Position numbers and translations under genes: made by a program | The notes under the pieces: model-generated | What the model was told of the DNA's origin: nothing | What the model saw: the letters and a program-made list of their open reading frames with translations, nothing else | Database searches by the model: none | Shown here: positions 16,660-26,371 of the stretch, in pieces | Layout: each line of letters begins with the position of its first letter | Position numbering within the stretch: the first letter of the stretch is position 1 | Assembly (NCBI GenBank): GCA_038873195.1 | Contig: JAVZEV010000001.1 | Coordinates: 338,490-402,489 of the forward strand | From: Candidatus Bathyarchaeia archaeon | GTDB lineage: Archaea > Thermoproteota > Bathyarchaeia > Bathyarchaeales > Bathycorpusculaceae | Reading direction: 5' to 3' | Length of the DNA stretch: 64,000 bases

Positions 16660-18267
16660 TCAACACAGCCCTAAAACCCGCCTCTTCAAAAAAACAAGCA
16701 AAAACCCACACAAAACCACAAAAAACACCACGCCAGCCAAAGAAGGAAACTCCAAAACTACGCTATACTTGAAAAAAACTCCGCCATCATCATTCACCGC
16801 AACATTCCCCACATTATCAAAAGCCACAACCTTAAACTCCACACGCGTACCATCCGCAAAACCCGGAATAACCCCCTCATAATCATTCAAGTAAACATGA
16901 CTCATACCAACAACAACCCAATCCCCCGCACCCTCAACCCTAAACCACAAACTCACATTACAAACGCCACTCCCAAAATCCACAACACTAACGCTAACAG
17001 TAACATTCACAAAAGCCCCAACATCACCCGAAGGCACCCGCACCGGAACCCCAACCAAAGGCGCAACATCATCAACAAAAAACGCCCACAAAACATGCAC
17101 ACCATCCATAACCACACTAACCGGATTCTCACGCCTAACCACACCATCCAACAACCAATAATCAAAAGAAAACCCAACATCCGCAACCGCATGCACAAAA
17201 ACAACCGAACCCTCAGTAAAATTATAAACCCCCGGCGCAGGCATAGTCGACCCCCCAGCACCAGCCATAACAGTCAACCCATAAACCGCAACATTAAAAC
17301 GCCTAACCAAAGGATAACGGTCCACATTATCAGAACCCATAAAATATGCCGTGTCCCAAACTCCAGAATCATCAATCTCCGTAGCATTCGGATACCGCTC
17401 CAAAAAATCACTCCAAAAATTACCGCCAGAAGGAAAACCATCATCCCACACGTTAACCTCCGCATCAGAAACATCAAACTGCCAATGATTACCAACAAAA
17501 TCATTATGAAAAAGGAAATTACCACCAGCAAGCCTCAAAGTCACACCGTACATGCTACTATTAGCCACAACATTCTCCTCAACAACGTTCCCACTAGAAT
17601 GTGCCACATAAACCCCAAACGAATTATCCTCCACAACATTACCCTTAACCACATTACCATCAGAACCCGCATAAAGATAAACACCATAACCATTATCAAA
17701 AACACGATTACAACTCAAATTATTACCACTCGACCCGTAAAGCCTAACGCCATAAGTGCCACTGTTATGCGCAACCACATTACCAAAAAACGTGTTATTA
17801 GCTGAATTCGAAAACCAAACACCATACTCATTCCCAACAACACTATTATTACAAATCAAACAAAAATCAGCAAAATCCAACTTAACCCCACAAAACGGAG
17901 TAACAGGACCAACACCACTATTCCGCAAAGTAAAACCACAAACCGTCACATTATCAGCCTCAACCAAAACCACATGCCCATTTCCACCACCATCAACAAC
18001 CGTGCTTTCCCAGCCCTCACCAACAAGCGAAACACTCTTGTTCACAACAACATTCTCAAAATAAACCCCAGCATACACAAGAACAGTGTCACCATTCTCA
18101 GCCGCATTAATCGCCTCTTGAATAGAACCAAAATCGCCGCCGACACCAACAGTGATTATTTTAGGGCTTTGTCCAGAAACAAACGCTTTCCACTCAAAGC
18201 AGAGGCTAACCAAAACAAGCGAAAGAAGCAACAACAGCAAAAGCACAACGCGCTTTCTCGTTTTCAC
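16660..18267 (-). CDS. exported NosD-like parallel beta-helix protein with InlB-type repeat and membrane anchor
   Basis: About 535 residues. A signal peptide is followed by a NosD/CASH-type right-handed beta-helix (about residues 40-300 of the mature region) with repeated GNVV, NNS and GVYL turns, starting at FGSIQEAINAAENGDTV. A divergent InlB-type repeat and an Ig-like domain come next, then a C-terminal membrane helix with RR tail. Such proteins bind or cleave polysaccharides at the surface. I chose GTG 18267 because the signal peptide begins there; a TTG at 18333 would add a 22-residue leader. The coding strand is G+T-rich, opposite to the genes of the fibre operon. Confidence 0.75.
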   Translation of the reverse strand: MKTRKRVVLLLLLLLSLVLVSLCFEWKAFVSGQSPKIITVGVGGDFGSIQEAINAAENGDTVLVYAGVYFENVVVNKSVSLVGEGWESTVVDGGGNGHVVLVEADNVTVCGFTLRNSGVGPVTPFCGVKLDFADFCLICNNSVVGNEYGVWFSNSANNTFFGNVVAHNSGTYGVRLYGSSGNNLSCNRVFDNGYGVYLYAGSDGNVVKGNVVEDNSFGVYVAHSSGNVVEENVVANSSMYGVTLRLAGGNFLFHNDFVGNHWQFDVSDAEVNVWDDGFPSGGNFWSDFLERYPNATEIDDSGVWDTAYFMGSDNVDRYPLVRRFNVAVYGLTVMAGAGGSTMPAPGVYNFTEGSVVFVHAVADVGFSFDYWLLDGVVRRENPVSVVMDGVHVLWAFFVDDVAPLVGVPVRVPSGDVGAFVNVTVSVSVVDFGSGVCNVSLWFRVEGAGDWVVVGMSHVYLNDYEGVIPGFADGTRVEFKVVAFDNVGNVAVNDDGGVFFKYSVVLEFPSLAGVVFFVVLCGFLLVFLKRRVLGLC

Positions 18268-18502
18268 GGCATCATCAACATTCCTAACCAAACGCAAATT
18301 CTTATCACTTGCGGAATAAACCAATAGAAGCAAGTTATAGAAGAAAGTTTCAGAAAATAGTTATCGAACTTAATTCAATTAATGTGTTTTGGACGACTGA
18401 GAAAGGAGAAGCGTATCGCAAGACGTAATATTTATTACTCTCCACACCAACTGTATACAACACCAACAAAAATACACACGAAAAAGGGGAGAAAAAAACC
18501 AA

Positions 18503-18961
18503 ATGCAAAAAACCATCCCCATAACACTCACCACAACATTACTCGCACTCCTAGCCACATCCCTAGCCGCAATCTACCTATCCGTCCCACTAAGCAACAC
18601 AGGAACAATAGTCGCCCACGGAGTCAAAGTATACCTAGACGACAAAACAACAGAAAGCTACACAATAACATGGGGCGAAATCCGCGTAAACCAAACCCTC
18701 ACAAACTACAGATGGATATACAACAACAGCACCATAACAACACCCGCAAACCTCACATGGCACCACAACGCACCAGCATACCTCACACTAAAAATGTACC
18801 AGCAACTACCAAACCAAACATGGCAAGAACTCCAACAAGGACAACAAACAACCATCAACCAAGCACAATGGCTACACGTAAAATTCGAACTCACAACCCA
18901 ACCAGACGCAATCAACCACCAAGGCGCATTCACATTCAACATATTCATCGAGCTGGCTTAA
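18503..18961 (+). CDS. small exported protein, beta-rich
   Basis: Protein of 152 residues. A signal sequence or membrane anchor covers about residues 1-28, followed by LSNTGTIVAHGVKVYLD and a Thr-, Asn- and Gln-rich beta-strand domain. The phrase NTGTI also opens the mature part of the next protein, suggesting a shared N-terminal motif. AAAAGGGGAGAAAA precedes the ATG. One base separates it from the next gene, so they are co-transcribed. It could be a minor fibre protein. No family recognised. Confidence 0.65.
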   Translation: MQKTIPITLTTTLLALLATSLAAIYLSVPLSNTGTIVAHGVKVYLDDKTTESYTITWGEIRVNQTLTNYRWIYNNSTITTPANLTWHHNAPAYLTLKMYQQLPNQTWQELQQGQQTTINQAQWLHVKFELTTQPDAINHQGAFTFNIFIELA

Positions 18962-18962
18962 A

Positions 18963-19721
18963 ATGCACAAAACAGCCGCTCTCACCACAATCTTCCTAAT
19001 TTTTGCCCTAGCACAATCCAGCTTCCAAACCCAAATAACAAACACAGGAACAATCATAGGCGACACCACAACCATAATCTTCGAAAACGGCTTCGAAGAA
19101 GGAAACTTCTCCGCATGGACTTACGTCCAAGTGTACCAAGGACAATCCTTCACATGCGTCACAGCAACAAACCAAACCACACCACCACACCACGGCAACT
19201 ACCAAGCCAAAGCAATCATAAACGGCTCACTCCTATCCACATCCGCATACGCATACAAAGACCTACCCACAACGCCAGCAACAATAAGCCTCCGCTTCTA
19301 CGTCTACCTCTCCACATACTACGCACCATGGCAACCACACGAAACCTACCTCGGCACAATAGCCTCAAACGAAAACATACTCTGCCAAATAGGCCTAACA
19401 GAAACCAACGCCGAACTCGTATTCATAGCATACCACTCAGGCTACACAGTCATAATCTACAGCAACCAGAACCTCACAACCAACACATGGCACTGCATAG
19501 AAATACAACGCACACAACACCCAACAAACGGCGAATACCACGCATGGCTCGACGGAACAGAACTCACAGAATTCCGCCTAACCAACGTAGACACCTCAAG
19601 CCACACAGCCAACAGAATCTACATAGCAAACTACCACGGCTGCGCCTACCACCCACCAAACCAAGTCACATTCTACACAGACTGCATAAAAGTCGCAAAC
19701 ACCTACATAGGACCAGAATAA
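18963..19721 (+). CDS. exported LamG/concanavalin-like jelly-roll protein
   Basis: Protein of 252 residues. It has a signal peptide (about 1-22), ITNTGTI, then a beta-sandwich starting IIFENGFEEGNFSAWT, a common start of polysaccharide-binding and laminin-G-like jelly rolls in archaeal and viral surface proteins. Motifs such as NTWHCIEIQRTQ and GEYHAWLDGTEL fit the LamG fold. The protein has no C-terminal anchor and may be released or held by its partner encoded one base upstream. A sugar-binding role is inferred from the fold. Confidence 0.68.
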   Translation: MHKTAALTTIFLIFALAQSSFQTQITNTGTIIGDTTTIIFENGFEEGNFSAWTYVQVYQGQSFTCVTATNQTTPPHHGNYQAKAIINGSLLSTSAYAYKDLPTTPATISLRFYVYLSTYYAPWQPHETYLGTIASNENILCQIGLTETNAELVFIAYHSGYTVIIYSNQNLTTNTWHCIEIQRTQHPTNGEYHAWLDGTELTEFRLTNVDTSSHTANRIYIANYHGCAYHPPNQVTFYTDCIKVANTYIGPE

Positions 19722-19840
19722 CACACAAAATAGGTCTAAAAACTAGACCAAAAGACTAGACCAAACGTTCTATACCCTTTATATGCAAAGACAACAAACT
19801 ATAATATCCTTCCCTCAAAAACAAAAAAGGGCTAAACTCC

Positions 19841-20236
19841 TTGTCCACAAAACTAGAAAAAATAATAGACACACTCAAAGACAACGTATGGCACAACATA
19901 GACGAAATCACCCAAAAACTAGAAATCCCAAAAGACAAAGCCCAAAAAATAATCGCCTTCCTAACCGAAACAGACTTAATACAGCATAATCCTGCAACAA
20001 ACCAAATAAAACTAAACCAAAACTGGAAAACCCTAATAATAAACCAACAAGAACAAAACCCAGAAAACGCTCAAGCACAACAACAAACCACTGCAGTCGG
20101 CACAATAATTATCCCACCGCAACAAACCCTCCTAATCCAATGCACACGCATAACAAACCTAACAGACACCAGCCTAGAACTAGAAATCCGCATAAACAAA
20201 AAAATCAACGAAATAGCCATAAACAAAATCAAATAG
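19841..20236 (+). CDS. winged-helix protein with beta-rich C-terminal part
   Basis: Protein of 131 residues from a TTG start (no ATG is available near the beginning of the domain). Residues 1-65 form a winged helix (VWHNIDEITQKLEIPKDKAQKIIAFLTETDLI). Residues 85-131 form a strand-rich tail. It could be a transcription regulator of the two exported proteins upstream. It ends in an 8-base convergent overlap with the winged-helix gene on the other strand. The coding strand is strongly A+C-rich. Confidence 0.65.
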   Translation: MSTKLEKIIDTLKDNVWHNIDEITQKLEIPKDKAQKIIAFLTETDLIQHNPATNQIKLNQNWKTLIINQQEQNPENAQAQQQTTAVGTIIIPPQQTLLIQCTRITNLTDTSLELEIRINKKINEIAINKIK

Positions 20237-20510
20237 ACAACAAATCATCAGCCTTACGCAAAACTTGAAGCAACTCACGCCCCTTAACCGTAGTCCTATA
20301 CAAAACCAAACCATCCGGATTACCATCCACACACTCAACCAAACCCGACTCAACCAACTCCTGCAAATAACGATTAAACCGCGCAAAATTCAAATTACAA
20401 CGATACATCAACCGCGTCTTATTAACACCACTCAAAGCCTCACTTAAAATATCACAAATCACTTCCGAACGACTCCTCCTCCGCCTTCTCTCCTCCATAC
20501 CCTTCTCCAC
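20229..20510 (-). CDS. ArnR1-like winged-helix DNA-binding protein
   Basis: Protein of 93 residues. An arginine-rich start precedes a winged helix with SEVICDILSEAL, NKTRLMYRCNLNFARFNRYL and a YRTTVKGRELLQ wing. This matches the HTH_45/ArnR1-like family that is common in archaea and archaeal viruses. A start at Met5 is possible. Targets are unknown. The 276 bases between this gene and the next one contain no gene I can support. Confidence 0.75.
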   Translation of the reverse strand: MEKGMEERRRRRSRSEVICDILSEALSGVNKTRLMYRCNLNFARFNRYLQELVESGLVECVDGNPDGLVLYRTTVKGRELLQVLRKADDLLSI

Positions 20511-20786
20511 TCTGAATCCGCATCAGAACAGCAAACAACCAGATAAATAATTTATGCACACAATCGCTAATAAAATTAACTGCACCAGTCTTCTATAAAA
20601 CAAATTATAACACACGCCCATTTCAAAAATCAACAAAAAAGCCCACAAACTTTTCAATTAAAACCACCCAAAAACAGCAGCCCTAAAAAGCCTATTCCAA
20701 AAAACCAATTCCAAAACCACCATTTCAACGCAAAAATAGCTTAAATCCAACCTAATTCCCGTTTCTGCTTGAGGAATGAGCCGCAC

Positions 20787-21140
20787 ATGGCAAACGTGTC
20801 AACCGAAGATGTCCGCGACGTAATAAACATCACACCCGCAGAAATCCCAGACGAAAAAATCCAAAAAATGATAAAACGCGCAGAAGTCACACTTGAACTC
20901 GAACTAAACAAAAAAATCGACCCCAACAACTGCACAGACGCAGAAAAAGAATTCATCACACTCCTAGCCGCAACATACGCAATCTGCTACCTAACAGGCG
21001 GCTCAGCAGTAGGCCTAAACTTCACAATAGGCGACCAAAACACCAGCCTAGCAAACAACACCCCACCACTAGACGTTCTACAAACAGAACTCAACCGCAT
21101 ACTAACCCACCTAAAACCAACACACGTGAGGCAAGCATAA
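20787..21140 (+). CDS. tailed-virus head-tail connector-like protein
   Basis: Protein of 117 residues, mostly helical: STEDVRDVINITPAEIPDEKIQKMIKRAEVTLE is the layout of phage gp6-type head-tail connector (DNA-packaging adaptor) proteins, which join the portal to the tail. I chose ATG 20787, which follows GAGGAATGA. It overlaps the next gene by one base. Together with the terminase at 31 kb this suggests a tailed-virus genome that has been broken up. Family assignment is by pattern only. Confidence 0.55.
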   Translation: MANVSTEDVRDVINITPAEIPDEKIQKMIKRAEVTLELELNKKIDPNNCTDAEKEFITLLAATYAICYLTGGSAVGLNFTIGDQNTSLANNTPPLDVLQTELNRILTHLKPTHVRQA

Positions 21141-22180
21141 TGCAAGTCCCAGAAAACTACTACCAATTCATAATAGACCATGCACCATACATTTACGTTA
21201 CACCACCAGACACTCCAGACCCACAATGGGGACGCGCAGCCTTCGCAGCCGCCTTCGCAATCGACTTCCTCACCGAAGCCTACACAAAACCACAGTTCGA
21301 AAACCGAACAACAGAAATCCACAACAAAATAACAAATCTAGCCAACTGGATTCTAACCCAACAATGCACAGACACAGATGAACTCGCATACGGCGGATTC
21401 AAAAGCAACGAAAACAGCACATACTACTACGCCATTGATGCTTGCCTTTTTGAGTTGGACAGCGGAAAAGAAGTTAACGCCGAGCTTTATCCGACTCTAA
21501 ACTTCTATGTCCGACGTGACAATAGTTTTAACGGAAACTTAAACGTAATCCTCTATGACACAGCAAGCAAAATGGCAACTCAGATGGTTACGATTGGAGC
21601 CAGCGAATGGTTCAGAAAAGAGTTAGGAGTTGGAGCCAAAAACACTGATTATTGGCAGGTTCAAAGCGGCTTCGACTGGACTCACGTGACGGCTGTTCGC
21701 TTTGACTGCTGGTTTACGGGGTCTGGCACTGGCAGCTTCTGGGTTGATGGCTTAAATTTTGGCGGTCGCAGATACAGTAGCGTTCAAGAAGACGCTGCAA
21801 GCCAGAACGCGTATGGTTTAAGAGAGCTTGTAGAGGTTGACGAGGAGCTTTACAGTGACAACGAATGTGCCCTGCGGGCTAAGGCGTTGCTGGCTTATCT
21901 GAAAGACCCAGCAGAATATTTGACAATTCGAAGTACAGTCATAGACTACGGCAACACGCCGCTCTTGCCTGGAGACAAAATCCACGTTACATTGCCGAAC
22001 GAGAATGTTGACGCTGACTTTCGAATTTTAAGCGTTGAATACCATGTTGACGCAAAAACGCAGACGCTTGAGATAACAATGGAACTTGGACGCGAAACGC
22101 CTTTACTAGCAGATTACCTATTTGCCTTACGCAGTAAAACTGACCATTTAAGTCGCTACAAAATTGCGAGGCTGATTTAG
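21140..22180 (+). CDS. chimeric virus tail-type protein
   Basis: Protein of 346 residues. The N-terminal 95 residues (ending TYYYAIDAC) look like the start of a helical-toroid protein from archaeal proviruses. Residues from about 97 onward resemble the C-terminal part of a tail hub or baseplate protein, with an ARALLAYLKD-like segment, then LLPGDKIHVTLP and ADFRILSVEYHVDAKTQTLEITMELG. Base composition changes from A+C-rich to balanced at about 21430, exactly between these two parts. This suggests an in-frame deletion or recombination joining two genes. Whether the product is functional is unknown. Confidence 0.55.
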   Translation: MQVPENYYQFIIDHAPYIYVTPPDTPDPQWGRAAFAAAFAIDFLTEAYTKPQFENRTTEIHNKITNLANWILTQQCTDTDELAYGGFKSNENSTYYYAIDACLFELDSGKEVNAELYPTLNFYVRRDNSFNGNLNVILYDTASKMATQMVTIGASEWFRKELGVGAKNTDYWQVQSGFDWTHVTAVRFDCWFTGSGTGSFWVDGLNFGGRRYSSVQEDAASQNAYGLRELVEVDEELYSDNECALRAKALLAYLKDPAEYLTIRSTVIDYGNTPLLPGDKIHVTLPNENVDADFRILSVEYHVDAKTQTLEITMELGRETPLLADYLFALRSKTDHLSRYKIARLI

Positions 22181-22182
22181 CC

Positions 22183-22362
22183 GTGGATAAGGCGTTTAGG
22201 CGAACGGTTGTGGAGGTCCGTGAAGATTTGCATCGTGAAATTAGAAAGTTGGCATTGTTGAATGATTTGCGAATTTACGAGTTAACAAACGCCATAATCG
22301 AAGAAACATTAAAAGACCAAGAAAAAATCAAAGCCATAATCAAGAAACTAAAAATTCGCTAA
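22183..22362 (+). CDS. small ribbon-helix-helix-like protein
   Basis: Protein of 59 residues from a GTG start two bases after the previous stop. RRTVVEVREDLHREIRKLALLNDLRIYELTNAIIEETL fits a ribbon-helix-helix: one strand, a helix, a turn and a second helix. RHH proteins bind DNA as dimers and are common in viruses and plasmids as repressors. Its coupling to the tail-type gene suggests it belongs to the viral remnant. Confidence 0.65.
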   Translation: MDKAFRRTVVEVREDLHREIRKLALLNDLRIYELTNAIIEETLKDQEKIKAIIKKLKIR

Positions 22363-22455
22363 ACACAAACCGAGTTCTGTTTTGTCTTTACAACCGATTT
22401 TCAATCTTGAGTGTAAATTCATAATTGATTTTAAAGAGTTAAAGAGTAGCAATTC

Positions 22456-23241
22456 ATGGGCGATTGCATGCGACAAATACCTACGGGCATTGATGGCTTA
22501 GACAAAATGTTAAATGGCGGCTTACCTGCAGGACGCTCAATTCTTCTCATTGGTAATCCAGGCTCTGGGAAAACCATCCTAAGCTTTCAGTTCTTATGTT
22601 ACGGTGCAATCCATAACGAGCCCGGCTTGTACGTTTCGCTTGATGAAGACATAAAACTTCTAAAAGAAGAGTTAGCTGGTTTCGATTGGAACATTAATAA
22701 ACTGGAAGAAACTCGCAAGTTAGCGCTTATTGATGCTTCTCCTGTAAGGCATATTCCTGGAGAAGTCAAAATTGGCGATTACCGAATCGGCAAAAGAGAT
22801 TTCAGTCTTTTCAGCCTATTAGAAATTATCAGAAGCCACGCTGAAAAAATAAACGCCAAACGCATAGTCATCGACCCTCTTGCCAGTTTAATCCTTCAAT
22901 ATGAAAATACCGCAGAAAGACGAAATGCAACGTTGGACTTGCTTGAGGCTCTTGCAAAACTGGGAACAACCAACATAATTACCACAGAGCTTAAGGCGTT
23001 AACTTTGCAGAGGGAAGTGCTTGTAGAAGAGTTTTTGTCGCATGGAGTCATAGTGCTTCATTCGTGGAGAAGCCAATTTCTCGCTCATGGCGGCATACAA
23101 ATAGAGAAAATGCGCGGAATCGCCCATGACAACCAAATTCGCCCATACAAGATAACCAGCAAAGGCATCGAAGTCTTCGCAGAAGAAGAGCCTCTAGTTG
23201 ATGTGGACAAGACAGCTTTTGTTCCACAACGTTCTCCCTAA
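22456..23241 (+). CDS. KaiC-like RecA-superfamily ATPase
   Basis: Protein of 261 residues forming a single KaiC domain: IPTGIDGLDKMLNGGLP, Walker A GNPGSGKT (residues 33-40), a Walker B strand RIVIDPLASL and a conserved IEKMRG segment near residue 218. Single-domain archaeal KaiC-like proteins act in signalling, motility and gene control. Its 3' end overlaps by 4 bases the end of a convergent gene whose product carries the same fold on the inner side of the membrane, so the two may interact. ATG at 22456 or 22468 can both serve. Confidence 0.88.
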   Translation: MGDCMRQIPTGIDGLDKMLNGGLPAGRSILLIGNPGSGKTILSFQFLCYGAIHNEPGLYVSLDEDIKLLKEELAGFDWNINKLEETRKLALIDASPVRHIPGEVKIGDYRIGKRDFSLFSLLEIIRSHAEKINAKRIVIDPLASLILQYENTAERRNATLDLLEALAKLGTTNIITTELKALTLQREVLVEEFLSHGVIVLHSWRSQFLAHGGIQIEKMRGIAHDNQIRPYKITSKGIEVFAEEEPLVDVDKTAFVPQRSP

Positions 23242-25862
23242 ACAAGAAACACTATTCCACGTTTTTCGTCTATTTCAAAATCAATCCATTTGTCAGAAGG
23301 CTTTCTTCCACGCATCTTCTTAACATGCAACCTACGAACCCTCTTTCCCTTAATAGTATTCACATCCAACTCAATCACACAGTCAACAAACTCCTCAAGA
23401 CGATTCACCAAACTCGGCTCAATCGTTTCCTTGCCTACAGTAAAAACAAAAGTGCCATTCACTCCTTTAATGCGTGCACTACGGTCTTGCAAAAACTCAA
23501 CAACTTTCGAAGGGTCAACATGCGTTAAAAGTGGAACAACCGAATCAAAGAAAACTTTCGGCGAACCTCCAGCCTCACCTGTCACTTGCGACATTATTAT
23601 TCCCAGATCAGCTAACGAAAACGGTTGAGCCAACGAGTACTTTTCTTTACTGCTGACTTTTGCTATAGAAGAGAAGCAGTCGATGAATAGAAACTTCTTT
23701 TTCTCTTCATAGTCAGACATGTCAAGATGAAATTTTTTCATGTCTTCTCTAACTTCATTCGGAAAACAGTCATAATTAACATAAATGCAAGTATTTCCTT
23801 CCTTCAAAAAAGAATACGCCAATTCTTGGCATAAAGTGCTCTTTCCCGAACCAGGCATGCCAGTGACCAAAACAGAGAAGGAATCAGGTATGCCTCCGTC
23901 AGTTATCTCCTTGAAATAGTCAAATCCTCTTGCATTTTTGCCAGAGTTTCGCCTTTTCCACAAAACTCCTCCAAAAAACAGTATTAAAGGCGGAATAACC
24001 AGTAGAAACCAAATCCAATTTATGCTTGGTGGAGCCGAAGTGTCGCTGTCTTCGCTTATTGTTATTGTTTGAACTGCTTCTTTGTATCCGCCGTTGTTGT
24101 CGATTAATGTTAAAGTCACGTTAAAAGTCCCGGAGCTGGTGTAAACATGTGTTATCATTGGATTGCTGGTTTCTGTTACGTTGCCATCGCCAAAATTCCA
24201 AACATAACTCACTATTACACCATCTTGGTCATAACAGCCAGACGCGTCAAAAACCACCACTTCATCCTTTTTTGGTTGTGCAGGTATTATTGTTATGGAG
24301 GCTAAAGGTAGACGGTTAAGCACAGTCACGAACTGAGTGGTAATGTTTGAGGCGCCATCATTGTCTATGACATTAAGTTTTACAGAGTAAATTCCAGTGT
24401 GCGCATAAGAGTGGTTCACGGTTGCGCCGACAGCATTTGTTTCGTCATCAAAATCCCAATAATAACTAACTATTGTGCCGTCTGGGTCAAAACTAGTGCT
24501 TGCGTTGAAGAGTATGGTTTCGCCAGTGTAGACGATTTGGGCAGATTTTGTGAACTGCGCAATTGGCGGTCTGTTTTGGATTGTGATTGCGCTTTGCAAT
24601 GTGCTTTTTAATCCTTCGTTGTCTGTTACTGTAAGCGTTACAGTGTATGTTCCATTGTCAGCGTAGACGTGATTTGCAGTTATGCCCGTGGCGTTTGCGC
24701 CGTCTCCAAAATCCCAAAAGTAATCTGTTACTGTTCCGTCTAGGTCATAACTGTTTGTGGCGTTGAATGTTACGCTCTCCTGCGTTAATGGTGTGGCTGG
24801 TGTGAACGTGAAGTTTGCAGTTGGCGGAGTCTTAACAAGTGCGTAGATATACTGGTTTTCTGTTGTTGTTCGTCCAGCCAAACTCGTTATAGTCGCTGTT
24901 ACAGTGAAGTTGTGAATGCCAGAAACATATGGTGCTGTAACATTAAATTCTATATAGTTCTGTGCCATAGAAGTGTTTAATGCATATTTCAGGACATCTT
25001 TTGTAAAGTCCCATTTGAGCTTGTCCACACCATTCTCGTTATAATAAGTTACCACATCACCGTAAGGAAGGTAAGCAGAGCCAGGGGTGTATGTCCATCC
25101 TTGTGGCAGTGTTATGTTTACAGTAGCGTAGTTTATTCCTTGCGAATTTCTTGACATTGTTATGGGTATCAACCTAATGCGTGTTGGCAAGCCAGCAATT
25201 ATTGTTCTGTCTTCGTTGAAAAGCCATTCTGGATTTGGGTGTGCATGGTTCTCGTCTGTTGGATTTGTTGTCAAGTTAAAGTCTGCGCGAAACAGTGTTG
25301 TGGCGGCGTTGTCGTGTCCGCTATGCGATGTGTAAAGTGGCGAGGTTAGCCATTGTGTGCCATCGTAGGCTTGCAGGCAGTAGGTTGTTACTATTCCATC
25401 ATTGTTTACGGAGTACACGGGTACTTCAATCCATGTTACGATAAGAGATTTAGCTGGCACGTTTACTGTGATGCTTCCAGGCGAGTATTCCCAGTAGATT
25501 GTTTTGTCGTCTGGGTTATAGGTTGTTGGTGACGCGGTAAAGTAGCGCGTGTCATAGCACCGTACGTTTCTGGCTACGTCAATTATTTTTGCAGTGGCGT
25601 TATACAGCCATCTTAAGCCCGTCACGGTTATAGGCGCGTTTGTTGGGTTATATAGCACGGCTTGGTAGAACCATCCTGACGGGTCGATGTCGTCTAGTCT
25701 TGCGAAGCTGGCGGCTTCAGCATACACCTGTAGCGTAGTAGTGTCAGCATTTACGATGGTGGGCGTTTTGAGGTTGAGAATTTGCAGAAAAGCCAAAAAC
25801 AGAAGTAAGCATAGTGTTATTTTCTGTAACTTTTTGTTTTTTGTAAGTTTGCTGTTTTTCAT
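23238..25862 (-). CDS. transmembrane receptor-like fusion: extracellular PKD domains and cytoplasmic KaiC-like ATPase
   Basis: Protein of 874 residues. A signal peptide covers about 1-39. A beta-rich region (about 40-340) precedes three PKD domains (about 345-600; repeated YFWDFGDG-, YYWDFDDE- and YVWNFGDG-type motifs). One membrane helix (about 614-634) is followed by basic residues, then a cytoplasmic RecA/KaiC-like domain with Walker A GMPGSGKST at 668-676 and a Walker B-like KKFLFIDCFSS. The layout is that of a sensor or transporter-like signalling protein that couples an outer ligand to an inner ATPase. Role inferred. It faces a separate soluble KaiC-like gene. Confidence 0.85.
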   Translation of the reverse strand: MKNSKLTKNKKLQKITLCLLLFLAFLQILNLKTPTIVNADTTTLQVYAEAASFARLDDIDPSGWFYQAVLYNPTNAPITVTGLRWLYNATAKIIDVARNVRCYDTRYFTASPTTYNPDDKTIYWEYSPGSITVNVPAKSLIVTWIEVPVYSVNNDGIVTTYCLQAYDGTQWLTSPLYTSHSGHDNAATTLFRADFNLTTNPTDENHAHPNPEWLFNEDRTIIAGLPTRIRLIPITMSRNSQGINYATVNITLPQGWTYTPGSAYLPYGDVVTYYNENGVDKLKWDFTKDVLKYALNTSMAQNYIEFNVTAPYVSGIHNFTVTATITSLAGRTTTENQYIYALVKTPPTANFTFTPATPLTQESVTFNATNSYDLDGTVTDYFWDFGDGANATGITANHVYADNGTYTVTLTVTDNEGLKSTLQSAITIQNRPPIAQFTKSAQIVYTGETILFNASTSFDPDGTIVSYYWDFDDETNAVGATVNHSYAHTGIYSVKLNVIDNDGASNITTQFVTVLNRLPLASITIIPAQPKKDEVVVFDASGCYDQDGVIVSYVWNFGDGNVTETSNPMITHVYTSSGTFNVTLTLIDNNGGYKEAVQTITISEDSDTSAPPSINWIWFLLVIPPLILFFGGVLWKRRNSGKNARGFDYFKEITDGGIPDSFSVLVTGMPGSGKSTLCQELAYSFLKEGNTCIYVNYDCFPNEVREDMKKFHLDMSDYEEKKKFLFIDCFSSIAKVSSKEKYSLAQPFSLADLGIIMSQVTGEAGGSPKVFFDSVVPLLTHVDPSKVVEFLQDRSARIKGVNGTFVFTVGKETIEPSLVNRLEEFVDCVIELDVNTIKGKRVRRLHVKKMRGRKPSDKWIDFEIDEKRGIVFLV

Positions 25863-26049
25863 GTTTTGTTTTTCCTCTTTTATGCAGGTGATTAAGCATA
25901 GTTTAGCGACTAGTCTCTGGAATAGTGCTGTTTTTGGCTTCAGATTCGAAACTCATGAGTTCAGCGATTTCATTGTTGCTTGTTCAATAAAATGTTATGA
26001 ATCTGCAGTCTTGATTTTGAATCTGAACGCATAAGTGGAACAATTGTGC

Positions 26050-26262
26050 TTATTGTGATGGCGGCGGCGGTGGCGTTTTGGCGTTTACGTGTTCGATGAG
26101 AAGGAGTATGCCGAAGATTATGAAGAGTGTGCCTACTATAAAGCGTAGTAGTGGTTCCCATGCGATTGCGAGGACGCCGAAGACTATGCAGAGAACTGCG
26201 AGGACTGGTTTGCTTATGCTTACGCCTATTCTTCTTAAGCCATTGTCTAGGATTTCTGTCAT
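26050..26262 (-). CDS. small two-pass membrane protein
   Basis: Protein of 70 residues with two membrane helices (about 17-34 and 38-58), a charged N-terminus and a proline-rich tail (TPPPPPSQ). It has no recognised family. The 187 bases between it and the PKD-KaiC gene upstream contain no other gene that I can support. Confidence 0.6.
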   Translation of the reverse strand: MTEILDNGLRRIGVSISKPVLAVLCIVFGVLAIAWEPLLRFIVGTLFIIFGILLLIEHVNAKTPPPPPSQ

Positions 26263-26371
26263 TTCCTGTTTTTCGCCCCAGATTGGACTGGGCTGACAGC
26301 GAATATTTAAGGGTGCGTGCGTAGGCGGTTTTGACGTATAATTTGTTTGGGGAATGTTTGTGTTTGGTGTT

